A stretch of DNA of 64,000 bases from Chytridium lagenaria. Taxonomy: Eukaryota > Chytridiomycota > Chytridiomycetes > Chytridiales > Chytridiaceae. Shown one piece after another: positions 39,301-49,195 of this stretch. Made by a program: the position numbers and the translations under genes. Every line of letters begins with the position of its first letter. The stretch's first letter is position 1. The notes under the pieces were generated by a model that saw only the letters and a program-made list of their open reading frames with translations, did not search any database and was not told the DNA's origin. The stretch lies in contig JAHLKC010000042.1 in NCBI GenBank assembly GCA_025449115.1, forward strand, positions 186,001-250,000, read 5' to 3'.

Positions 39301-39646
39301 TCTTTATATCTCAAGGAACTGTGGATATTGTTGTGGGTGGAAATAAAGTCGGAGCATTGGGTGAAGGGGCGTTTTTTGGAGAAGTCGCGCTTTTGGATGC
39401 TGCACCTAGGAGTGCGACCATCACCGCGAGTAGTAGCGTAGAGCTGGTTAGACTGGGGAAAAGTGATTTAGAGTTGATTTTAGAGGATGTGAGTACTTTC
39501 CATTCAATCACCCTTTTTTTTTTCGTTTTAAAGGGTATTTATTTTTTGTCGTGAACGAATAGTTTCCTGATGTGAGAGAAAGAATGAAAGAAGTGTATCA
39601 GGAGCGTTTGAAACGAATAGAGAGGGAGAGGGCTATGGCTAAATGA
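36353..39646 (+). CDS. Cyclic-nucleotide-gated ion channel (CNG/HCN-like)
   Basis: Six-helix cation channel with a C-terminal cyclic-nucleotide-binding domain. A start at 36353 gives a hydrophilic cytoplasmic N-terminus with a short coiled coil (KEQIQKLEAEARK); this part has several frame breaks and its link to the rest is inferred. The transmembrane region covers about 37540-38830, with helices in FVWMIFSMVLPFIAAF, TFTYMFTVFVGLDAVVKYF, YLAIDIICGIPWYAILIRI, MNIIVFMSLLMMFIHFNACV and FSIAGALIYALLVGTIASF. The C-linker is EVLDEVNEFMDASDLPESIR then FRLKYRGKYFKKGSIMAEL. The nucleotide-binding cassette FFGEVALLDAAPRSATI has the Glu and Arg that bind cyclic nucleotide. The gene ends KRIERERAMAK. A six-T run at 38465-38470 breaks the frame just before the pore. 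Confidence 0.9.
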
Positions 39647-40382
39647 TGACGACTGCGACTATATCTGATTTGAACCCGAAAGACGCATACCTGAGATTCC
39701 GATATTTATAAATGCTTCTTTGAAAATCTTTGAAATGGGCGAGAGAACATGAGATTGAGAGAGGCGTTTGGCGTTAGATCAGATATCAGATACATATGAC
39801 AAGACGATTTTGCTATGAGTGTAAATATATACCTATACCACCACTCATTATTTAATGAGTATTTTCAACGAGCAAAATCGTGTAAATTTCTATTGAAACA
39901 ATAAAGAGAGGAAACACTTTATTTTTGACGAAATCACTATCATCCTTCCACCGTTGCTCATCAATGTTTCTAGCCAGGCGTGCAGATGAGTTATAACCCT
40001 TTGTATACAGCATTTTTGATAATATTTCTTCAAACCAAAAATACGCAAACGTTTTTAGAAGCAGTGTGTGTTTAATATAGAAACGTTGGGGGGAGGGGAA
40101 CGTTTGAGGATTGAAAGGAATACAGTACCATAAAGTAATTATTGAAATGAAAAATTAGGATGTATTCTGTTTTTATATCTCAACAAAAAATCAAGAAATG
40201 ATCAAGGCATGAGCGGAACGGCCGCAGAGTGAAAAAGGGATTGTGAAAGGGTATTGGGGTTTTCACATGGAAATTGGAATCGAGGGTTTTCAGGAGAAAT
40301 CTGTAGGAAAAAAAGAGGGTAATATGAAGATTGGCGCTCTTCGCACATAAAACCCAGCAGGTGCATTACGTGCTCTTCGTGC
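39647..40382. other. Convergent gap between CNG channel and M36 protease
   Basis: About 740 nt of AT-rich 3' flank for both genes. No gene or structured element was recognised. Confidence 0.4.
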
Positions 40383-43263
40383 TTAACAACCAGCAGGTAC
40401 ACTGAAATCATTAAATGTCGCCGTGGCAGGAGCATTCACACCCAACCCTCTCTTTGCGAACCCCCTCCAAATTGCACACCTATACTGATTCCCGGACACC
40501 GTCTCCGCCTGCAAGATTGCATTTCTCGCATCCACAAAAGTAGGTGTGCAAGGTTGCAGTTTCATCCCATCAATCACATTCCTCATGAACCGGATATTCC
40601 CAGCCGTGCTGGTGGTTTTCGTCAAATCAGCTTCAAAACCACCTTGATCCACCATATTCCAATACACCTCATACAGGGTCGACGACCACACCGTTCCAAT
40701 GAAATGAACACCATCTTGATTCAATATGTTGACGTAGGTGAGTGGGTTTGTCGACATTGACGTCGAATACGGGTACGCTCTGATCCCACCCACAGAGTTG
40801 AACGAATAAGACCCAATCACTTTGTTCACTGATCGTGTGTCTGTTTGTTTCATCACCGCCCACCATCCTGATGTGTCCGACCATCCTTCTCCCATACCCC
40901 CTGATACTGCGGTTCCGAGACACCAGACATTGGAAGCACCACCTGTGAGTCTGTTTGCTGACACCGTGAGTGATTTCGTGGAGAATCACACCATTGTCCA
41001 TGGCGGTGTCGCGGGCGGGGTTGGAGTTTTGGCAGGTGTAGAAATTCATCACGGGCGCTTCACCGTCAGAGGGTGTTCCGAAATTGGCGTTACAGTTTCC
41101 ATCTGGATATATGGTCAGAAAGGCAGGTAGCGTCATAACCAATTTACACTACAAAAGCGAGGGAAGGAACAACGTACCGGCGAGGATGTTTGTGATGATA
41201 GCGTCATTCCCGAATCCACCTCGATTGAAATTATTGTTTTGAAAGTTCCCCGCGACTTCATTAAACCCGTACCGATGAAAGATCTCGTGAAACACGTTGG
41301 ACACGTAAAACACGTTTGCAGCAATAGCGCTCACAGAGACAGAGGGTGTGGATGCCGTGTCATAAACCCAGTCAAAGCGTTGACCATTCCGCGAGGTGGT
41401 GGTTTGGCCGTTGTTTCGAACGAGGAGGTTGTTGCCAGAGGTCGTCACTTCGCCGTTGATAGGGGCGTTGTGCCAGCCGTTGAGGGAGATGGACGTGTCG
41501 GAGGGGTTGCTGAAGAGTTGGGTGCCGCCGTCTGCGAGGGATTCACGTGAGAAGGGGACGGCGCGATAGACGGGGCCGGTTGATGGGCCTGGGGATGGGG
41601 AGGGGATGGGGAAGGAGAGGGGGAGGGAGAAGGGGAGGGGGATGGACTTGGTGATGGACTGGTGGTTTTGCAGTTGTAAGACCAGTCGCAGAGACCAGAA
41701 TCGGCACAGCTAAAGTTCATGTCAGCAGCTTTCCTGTACACGGTGGACAAAAGCAAAAATCGAAAAAGTTACGTACCATACAAGTCCGGAAGCGCAGTTG
41801 AATGTGCCAACGGGGGCTTTTGGTTTATCGAAATGAAATAATAGTGTAAGTGGGATGTTTTGTAATCAAAGTTTGAACTTACATCCTCTCAGACATTGAA
41901 CCATGGAGTTACCACTGTTGCATTCAAAGCCGTTCGGGCGTAATGAGCAAAGAGGACCCGGTTGTGGGGATGGAGATGGGGATGGGGACGGGCTGGGTGA
42001 TGGCGAAGGACTGGGTGATGGCGATGGACTTGGTGATGGCGAGGGACTTGGTGAAGGGGAAGGGGAAGGTGAGGGTGAAGGGGAGGGCGAAGGACTTGGG
42101 CAATCCCGTTGGAACCCACAGCTTCCCGTTGCAGCACAACAAATTGTTCCTGGGGCACAAGTAAACGCTGGCCAAGGGAACCCACCCCCAAGACATCTGT
42201 TGAATGCGTTGTCAGAGATACACACGTAAGCGCCTTCAGGTTGGTTCACGCATGCAGGGATCACGTTGTTGGATGGGGGTGTGGGTGGGGCGAATGAAAC
42301 GCCAACGTCGTTGAGGAGGTTGGTTCCTGCGAGGACGGTGCTGGTGATTTTTGAAACGAGAATGACGTACCTGAAGAGAAAAATGTGGGTTAGATGGAGA
42401 AAGAGATAGTATGATGGACTTTGTGGGTTAGATGGATAAAGAAATTAAGTATGGTTGATTTTGTGGGTTCGATGGAGAAAGAGATAACAGTATGATGGAC
42501 TTCCGTGGGTTGGATGGAGAAAGAGATAACAGTATGATGAATAAAAACAAAACGTACCATCCAGTTTCAGTTCGCATTTGAATCTCCCAAACCGGTTCCA
42601 AGGTGGACGTACCAGGAAGCAAATAATATTTCTCGACGACGGCAACAGGCCCTTGAGCAAACGACGCGCCCGTCACTTTTGTGCCGTTGAGACTGAGATT
42701 GTCGACAAAATTGTTCTGAGTGATGCCTAACGCGTTTGAAGCAGCGATCACGGCGTCCACCGCGGATACGTGACTGAGCCCAGTAGACTCGATGAGAGTA
42801 GACCTTTCAGCGGCTGGGACGTGAGCGGCGACGATGGTGCCGTCTGGGGCAATGTTCACGTCGGCCACCAAGTTTGTGATGGGGAGGCCGTGGAGGGTGT
42901 GGGTAAAGTGAAAGTGGGCAAGGTTGTTGTGGGAGGTTGTGAGACTTTGGGTTGGTTAGTTTTGTGTTTTTTGGTTTGGTGAGTTGATGGGATTCCACGA
43001 AATTCAATGTACCTGTCAGTGATGACGATGTTTGAAGTCAAATCATTTCCGGCGCCTGCGACAAAGTCGTGAGCAATTTGAGCAGGGGGTCGTGGATAAA
43101 CACTGTTGATGGGGGGGACGAATTCAAAGGATATTTGGGGGGCGATGACGATGGAAGGGAGGTTGATGCGTGGGCTTGTTGGTTCGGTGGTTCTTTTGGA
43201 GACCGCGAGAGGTTCTGCGGAAGTTAGACCCCCTAAAAGGAGGGCAATCAGAAGGAATTTCAT
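40383..43263 (-). CDS. Secreted M36 metalloprotease (fungalysin) with Cys-rich inserts
   Basis: Secreted zinc endopeptidase. The start at 43263 gives the signal peptide MKFLLIALLLGGLTSAEP. The propeptide contains SNIVITDSLTTSHNNLAHFH (joined by an intron removed near 42918-43014), LHGLPITNLVADVNIAPDG and PVWEIQMRTETGWYVILVS. Between propeptide and catalytic domain are two Cys-rich modules (about 42120-42250 and 41770-41935) on Pro-Ser linkers. The catalytic domain starts YRAVPFSRESLADGGTQL and has NGWHNAP, VFHEIFHRYGFNEVAGNFQ, DGNCNANFGTPSDGEAPVMN, the zinc motif HEITHG near 40970 and the third ligand in GMGEGWSD. It ends ATFNDFSVPAGC. The frame breaks in the Pro-Ser linker near 41610 and just after HEITHG. 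The catalytic residues themselves are intact. M36 enzymes are expanded in animal-associated and saprotrophic chytrids. Confidence 0.93.
41585..41668 (-). repeat. Pro-Ser linker repeat, second
   Basis: A (CCCTCT/TCCCC)n-type repeat on the minus strand encodes about twelve SP dipeptides between the second Cys-rich module and the M36 catalytic domain. The frame shifts within it. Confidence 0.85.
41962..42100 (-). repeat. Pro-Ser linker repeat, first
   Basis: About twenty SP dipeptides, encoded by imperfect 6- and 18-bp units, separate the two Cys-rich modules of the M36 protein. Confidence 0.9.
42370..42560 (-). repeat. ~60-bp intronic tandem repeat
   Basis: Three to four copies of a unit containing GGGTTNGATGGAGAAAGAGAT plus GTATGATGGACTT (as read on the plus strand) fill an intron of the M36 gene. 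The intron donor is near 42557 and the acceptor near 42371. Confidence 0.8.
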
Positions 43264-45006
43264 GGTGAGCTGTTTTCGAGTGAGGTGAGTGAGGGAAAGG
43301 GTGATGGTTAGAGTTTTATATGGATTTGAGGATATGGGTGGTGACCGAGTTCTAGAAATTTGCGCGCGTCTACAAAAATTGGATTGGCTTTGACTGATTT
43401 CTTGGTAATTGATTGGGAATTAAGTTTGAAGATCGAAAGGTGCATCCAGGGATAGTTCTGTAGATAGCCATCTGACCCCGATACTTGGCTCAAGGCGCTC
43501 TGATTACTTTCCAGTTAAACGTAAGAGTCGTTTAGGTTTGTACGAGAACTAGGACGGGGAGACATGAAGTTTATGGATCTAATGGCCATTCATATACTCG
43601 ATTGACCTGCTGATTACAATATGTAAACTGTCTTGATACATGGGTCAAACACGGCCGCGGCTCGTGTTTTCTAAAGGGTCAGCTGTACTGATTTCATCCT
43701 TAATACTCCGAAAACAACAAGAAAAAACAAAAACTACGTCTAGTTGCCGCTTCAAGTATTTTGTTCATTTCCATTTCAACTTACCTCACATACCATCACC
43801 CAACTCCACTCTGCCCTTCTCCGATAATCTTCAGCTACTCATTCAATAAGTTTCTCAGTCATGACATCATCGTGTGTATTTAAAAGTCCCTTCGCCCATT
43901 TGTCTATGGCATTCACATCTCCATTCCCAGTGGTTCCAGTTTATATGAGGAACATCATCCTTTGAACGTCTCATTAACAATGTTGTAAAACTATTACGAT
44001 GTCTTGCCAGCCCGCGAATGGGAGACAAGAGATGACGGGCTAATGGAGCGTGTATAAAAGTGGAATGAAGATGGTGTTGCGTGATCTGCAATTGGAGCAG
44101 TACAGGAGTCAAATGTGAACACGGATCACAACAAAACAAAAACATAAAAGCAAGAAGCGTAAACGCGTACACCTTTAAATAGACATGACGCGTAAACAAA
44201 TGTAGACAGACGCGTAAACAATGAATGAATACATGTGTAAATAAATAGTTGAGTGAGAAAGAAAGACACACTAAAATAAGCATAAAAAAACCCCTATTTT
44301 TTTATTTTATTAATCTCGCGCAATAAATAATAATAATAAACAAATATATATTTAGATAAAATAAAAAATTATTAATTAAAAACACAAGTGATCACAAACA
44401 CATTCACGAGATGTCACACTGTGTGTAACCTGAATACAAGGTATACTTTTTAATTAATTAATGAAAAAGACATTATTTTGTTTTCCTTTTGTTGTTGTTG
44501 ATGTTGTTGTTGGTGTTGTTCATGTCCATCTTTTGTATTTTGTTCTCATTGCAGTAGTGTCTATATTATTCATAATATTCATTCATTCATTCATTAATTG
44601 AATATTATTTATTACTCTTCATATATAAATATACTTTTCGTTTTCTCTAATAATAATTAAATACACATGTTGTATTCACATGAATATGAATTTAAACGAG
44701 ATAGAAATACTGGGGCATCATTCATTCATTCAAGTTTATTCTTCATTACATTTGTTACCCTTGTTCTTTACATACCTAGTGTAGTGTAGTGTAGTGTGGT
44801 GTAGTGTGGTGTAGTGTAGTGTAGTCTGAGTGAGGACGTCATCAGTCTATTTTGTACATCAGTCAGTCAGTCATTTGTGAGTGAGTGAGGACATCATCAG
44901 TCTATCTTCATCATCATTACTTTACTGACAGAGCGCTTGATAGGGATTCTAATCTGTGGAGTACATGATGCTGGTCATCTCCTTCAATGCCATTCCTTCC
45001 TCCATC
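43264..45006. other. Divergent intergenic region, M36 / solute-binding SH3 gene 1
   Basis: 1.7 kb, strongly AT-rich at 44280-44760. It contains ATTC microsatellites (near 44580-44600 and 44720) and a GTGTA array (44777-44826). It also has two copies of a block reading GTGAGTGAGGACATCATCAG or close to it (44826-44900). It should carry the promoters of both flanking genes. Confidence 0.45.
44777..44826. repeat. GTGTA/GTGGT pentanucleotide array
   Basis: About ten pentanucleotide units, mostly GTGTA, lie some 180 nt upstream of the first solute-binding SH3 gene. The same unit recurs at 60816-60998 at the 5' end of the paralogue. Confidence 0.9.
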
Positions 45007-48000
45007 ATGCAGTCCATCTCCACCTCCACCCTCATCCTCCTCCTCCTCACCGTCATCGCCATTTCTACATGTAGCTCTGTAAATGCTCAAAGCGCATCAT
45101 GTAAGCCAAATGTCTTCCAGACCTTTCCTATAAACCCCGATCAAACTGCTCCACCTCCTTTTTGCTACACCTCTGGTTCATTTTAAATAGCATGCATGTC
45201 AACTAAACGTCTTTCTCGCCTTTTTTCTCTTCTACATAACAACAACAACAAAAGCCCCTACCACCATTAAACTCTTTGGCCGCGCTGGCTCTGACGACGC
45301 AACTCTTGAAACCGTTCGTCTAAAATCCATCCTCACTCCCTTTGAACAAGCCAATAATATCTCTGTAGCCCTTGATCTCGTCAACCTCCCTGAAGACGAG
45401 TATCGTGCAGAGTTGAAAAGGAGATTGGATACCACAGATAATGATATCTATATTGTCGAGCATAGCTGGTCCTCTAGCTTTGATGGCTACTTTGCAAATC
45501 TCTTTGCTATTGATCCAACTCTTGGTGCGTTGAGTGCTCAGTTGGAGGGCCAGATCAAGGAGACCAAAGAGTTGGACAGGAATGGAGATAAATTGAGTGA
45601 GTATTCACGCGATTAATACGACCAGGGCGAGTACTATATATACTAGCGTAGCGAGTGTATATATCAAAGCATGATGTTATTATACGCGCGAGATCACTTA
45701 ACGAGCGAAGCGAGTTTATTTTATATGCATGACACTATAGTGATCACAATTATATCACTTTGACAAGCATATTACGCTCTTATCCTTTATGAAAAAGAAC
45801 TCATACTTATCTACATTTATTCTTTTTCTTCTGTTTCTAGTTGCTGTACCATTCTGGGCAGATTTTGGAGTTCTCGTGAGTATTTCTTGTACTCCTTTAT
45901 GTGTACCTGTTTTTTTTTTTATATCCCCCCCAGTCAATTAAACACTATTTGTAGTACTACCGAACCGACATTCTTGGTCAACTCAATGCTAGCCCTCCCC
46001 GCACATGGACCGAAATCCAAACCATCTGCCGAAATTACATTGCAGCCAATGCCCAAAACAACGGTTGCTTCCTCACCGCCTTTCGCAGTACGTCTTCCAA
46101 CCCCCACCTTTTACATTTCTAACCCGTCTCTTTACTCCATCTAGACCAATCTGCTATTTACGCTGCCAGTGAATGGTTGTTCACGTCATCTGACCAACCC
46201 CTTGTTCTTGGTGGATTGACTTTTAATTTTAATGACACGAATGTGGCAGATATTTTGTCGAGGATCAAGGAGTGGAGTTATAATGGAACGATTAACAGGG
46301 ATTCTATCAATTACAGCTATGATCAGGCTGTCAACGAGTGGGCGAGAGGAAATGGAGTCTTCTTTCAGGTAATTTTTCTTTTTTTTTTATATTCCTGCTT
46401 GTTGTCCTTCTCTGTATACACCCTTTTTTCTGCTCCAGACTCCAACACTCATCCAATTTCCTTTACTTTTTTTCAATTATTCTTTCTGCTCAAAAACGCA
46501 AACGCTCATCCAATTTCTTTCAATAGGGCCGTGCCTCTCACTTTTTACGCTCCAGCACCGCCACCCCATTGACAGGCAGATGGAATGTGACTACTATTCC
46601 AGGACGTACCAACACCATGTCAGCATCATCTGTCTCTGGGTATCATCTGGCCATTTCAGAACAATCTGTCAACAAGCAGCTTGCGTTGAGGGTTGTGACG
46701 TTTTTAAACTCGGAGGCTGTGCAGAGAGATCGCGCGTTTACCTTTGGCATTCCGTCTGCTTGGAGTTCGTATGTCGGGTCGAACAGTAAGTCTTTATAAT
46801 TTACACTTTTTTTTTTAAAGAAACCATTGTGTCGTTTATACTAATGAATACATTATTAAAAAAAAAGACGCAACATTATGCACTGGCCGTATCCTTGCTC
46901 CACCCTTCGTCCATCATCACCAACAACCAACTCGCCGTCCTTCCCGCCTCAAAGTCGGTCCCTACTGGCTCACCCTCTCCGATTCCCTCATCCGCGACCT
47001 CACCGCCTACTTTGCCAACCGCACCATGTCCCCCGCAGAAGGTCTCGCCAGAGCCGCCGCCACATCCAACTCCTCCTCTCCTCCATCTCCTCCCGTCCAA
47101 CGCTCACCCCCGCCTCATCCCCTCCTCTTCCACTCCCCACCACCAAACGTCGAACCCACCCCGTCAACAGCCACCCCCATCGTCATGATCATCTCTGGCG
47201 TCGTCGCAGGCATCGTCGCCATCGCTATCATTGTTGCTATCCTCATCATCCAAAAACGTAACTCTCGATGGCCATTCCAATCCTCCACACCTACAAACTA
47301 CACCCGTACTGCAACCCCAAGATTACAGCTTCCCCAATGACCCTTATTACTCTGACACCCCACCCGCCAACCCCTTACCTCTCTCTCTCACCCGCGACAT
47401 ACGCATGGGAAGCCACCTCCACCACCCCATCCATGCTTCCATCTCAAACACAAAAATCATACCCATTCTCCTCTGACTATGATTCTGTCGTGAGGGGTGG
47501 AACCTTGCCACATCGAGATACCTATCGTTCTAGTGTGGTCGGTGGATATGTCCCACCTATCCCTGCTCAAGTTCGTTCCATCACACCGTCTATGCTTGGT
47601 AGTGATTATGGGAATGAAAGTGTTAGGAGTGGCGCTGTACCTATTGTTGAGAGTATGGGGAAACGACATGCTGTTGTGTATCCTTTTGAACCTACGCAGA
47701 TGGATGAGATGGCGTTACGAATGGGTGATATGGTGATCCTTAAAACGGCATATGATGGTATTTCAATCTCACTTTTCTCCATTCCCACTGTTTTTATCAT
47801 TTTTGTTTTTGCAAAGCTACGCCATTCTCTTTCAAATACACCTCTAAACCCATTCATTTATTTGTAAAAAAAACCAACAGATGGCTACGCATTCGGCGAA
47901 ATGGAAACCCCCGAAGGTCTCCGATCCGGTGTCTTCCCCCTCGCCTGTCTCATCCCCACCGGCGGCACCCTCAGTGATTCCATCATCCCCCCTCCATCAC

Positions 48001-48249
48001 ACCAAAGAGTCCCATCCCCCACGCCTCCCCAACAGGCGTCAAGTCATTGCGTCGGATAGCCCCGAAGCCCTCCTTATGACGGGCCGCATCACCGAAGACG
48101 CGTATTTGAGGATTCGGAATGAAAAGAAGGAGCGGGAGGAACGACAGGTTGCGGCTTTGAAGGAACGGTTGGGACGGATGGAGGTGGGACACACGGATCG
48201 GGAGAGGTTGCAGAAACGGTTGGATGAATTGGAGTTGGGGGTGTTGTGA
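45007..48249 (+). CDS. Solute-binding ectodomain, TM helix and SH3 protein, paralogue 1
   Basis: Predicted plasma-membrane protein combining a bacterial-type extracellular solute-binding domain with a cytoplasmic SH3 domain. The start at 45007 gives the signal peptide MQSISTSTLILLLLTVIAIS; an in-frame ATG also lies at 44965. Exons joined at GT-AG sites give TIKLFGRAGSDDATLET, NDIYIVEHSWSSSFDGYF, AVPFWADFGVLYYRTDIL, PPRTWTEIQTICR and ASEWLFTSSDQPLVLGG, then FLNSEAVQRDRAFTFGIPSA, the pattern of family 1 (sugar-type) binding proteins. The transmembrane helix IVMIISGVVAGIVAIAIIVA is near 47185-47250. A Pro/Ser/Thr linker follows, then the SH3 domain: HAVVYPFEP, DEMALRMGDMVI, an intron, DGYAFGEMETPEG and GVFPLACLIP. 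The tail holds AYLRIRNEKKEREERQVAAL. The frame breaks near 46900-46960, 47340 and 48050. No transport subunits are nearby, so sensing is more likely than uptake. Confidence 0.85.
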
Positions 48250-48514
48250 ATGGGGTTAACCCTTACTTGTTTTTGTGAGAGGGGGAAACTTTATGACACC
48301 AAAAAAAAACCTCTTTCTCTCCACCCCCCACCTCTTTTTTTCTGTTTATTGTTGTTTTTTTTTTTGGTCTTTGTTCATCCATTGATTACCGCTTTTAGGG
48401 ATGTTTTCATTCCCCCTTCCCCCCCTTCTTTTTATACCGTTTTTGTAGGATCTCAGAACAAGTTTGATCACCCCCCCCCCCCCCCCCCGTTTCCTTTTTC
48501 ACGTTGAACCCTCC

Positions 48515-48675
48515 CTTATTACCGTTTTTACGCTTCCCATTCGTGGTCGTTTTTATCGGTTTAGGGCTATAAACGCGGTCGGTCTTCCCTTATTACCATT
48601 TTCACACTTTTCATTCGTGGTCGTTGTTATCAGCGGCATAAACGCGGTCTTTCCTTATTACCATTATTACGCCTC
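48515..48675. repeat. Short tandem repeat, ~65-72 bp unit
   Basis: Two and a half copies, each with CTTATTACC, TCATTCGTGGTCGT and ATAAACGCGGTC, starting near 48517, 48588 and 48652. Confidence 0.75.
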
Positions 48676-48758
48676 TCATTGCGTTTTTACCGTTTTTACC
48701 TGTGTTTTTTTGGGGGGGTGCGGTCGGCGGGTGTGTATTAGATAATATAGATTGTGGC

Positions 48759-48902
48759 ATTTGAGTGAAGACGCGTACTGTGTTTGTATTTTTTTTTTTT
48801 TAAGGGTTGGGAGTATTGGAGGGGGAGTGATGGGGGAGTGTGGTTTTTGAGTGAAGACGCGTACTGTGTTTGTAGGTTTTTTTTAAATGGGTTGGGAGTA
48901 TG
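48759..48902. repeat. Direct repeat pair with GAGTGAAGACGCGTACTGTG
   Basis: Two copies (near 48759-48822 and 48847-48902) share GAGTGAAGACGCGTACTGTG, a T run and GGGTTGGGAGTAT in the same order. Confidence 0.8.
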
Positions 48903-49195
48903 TCGATTTGATTTTTTGTTGATGGCCACTCCAAATATATTACTGAAAATAACAGCAGAGTAGTTTCCCCTAAAAAGGCTCCGCAAACGGCATCGCCGCC
49001 CTCCGCTAATCCATAACATGTTACCAGCTTATCCACACTGCGTTTATCTAATCACGGTAGCGTAAATCCTTGAACCGGCATTCTCTCCTCACCTCTGATA
49101 CGAAGCCGGTTCAGAACATAGTGTAAATCCAAAGATATGGGAGTTCCCTGAAATACACCTTTAACCCCTGAAAGTGCACCCCCCGTTTTCTTCAT

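Larger units (their letters stand above)
48250..49195. other. Repeat-rich gap between paralogue 1 and the receptor gene
   Basis: Holds a poly-C run of 18 (48471-48488) and a tandem unit of about 65-72 bp with CTTATTACC and TAAACGCGGTC (48515-48675). Two direct repeats containing GAGTGAAGACGCGTACTGTG lie near 48763 and 48849. The promoter of the receptor gene should lie near 49000-49190. No gene was found. Confidence 0.5.

Noticed and set aside
41903..42229. Plus-strand ORF with a GDGDGLGDGEG repeat
   Set aside because: Antisense of the Pro-Ser linker of the M36 gene; the real gene is on the minus strand.
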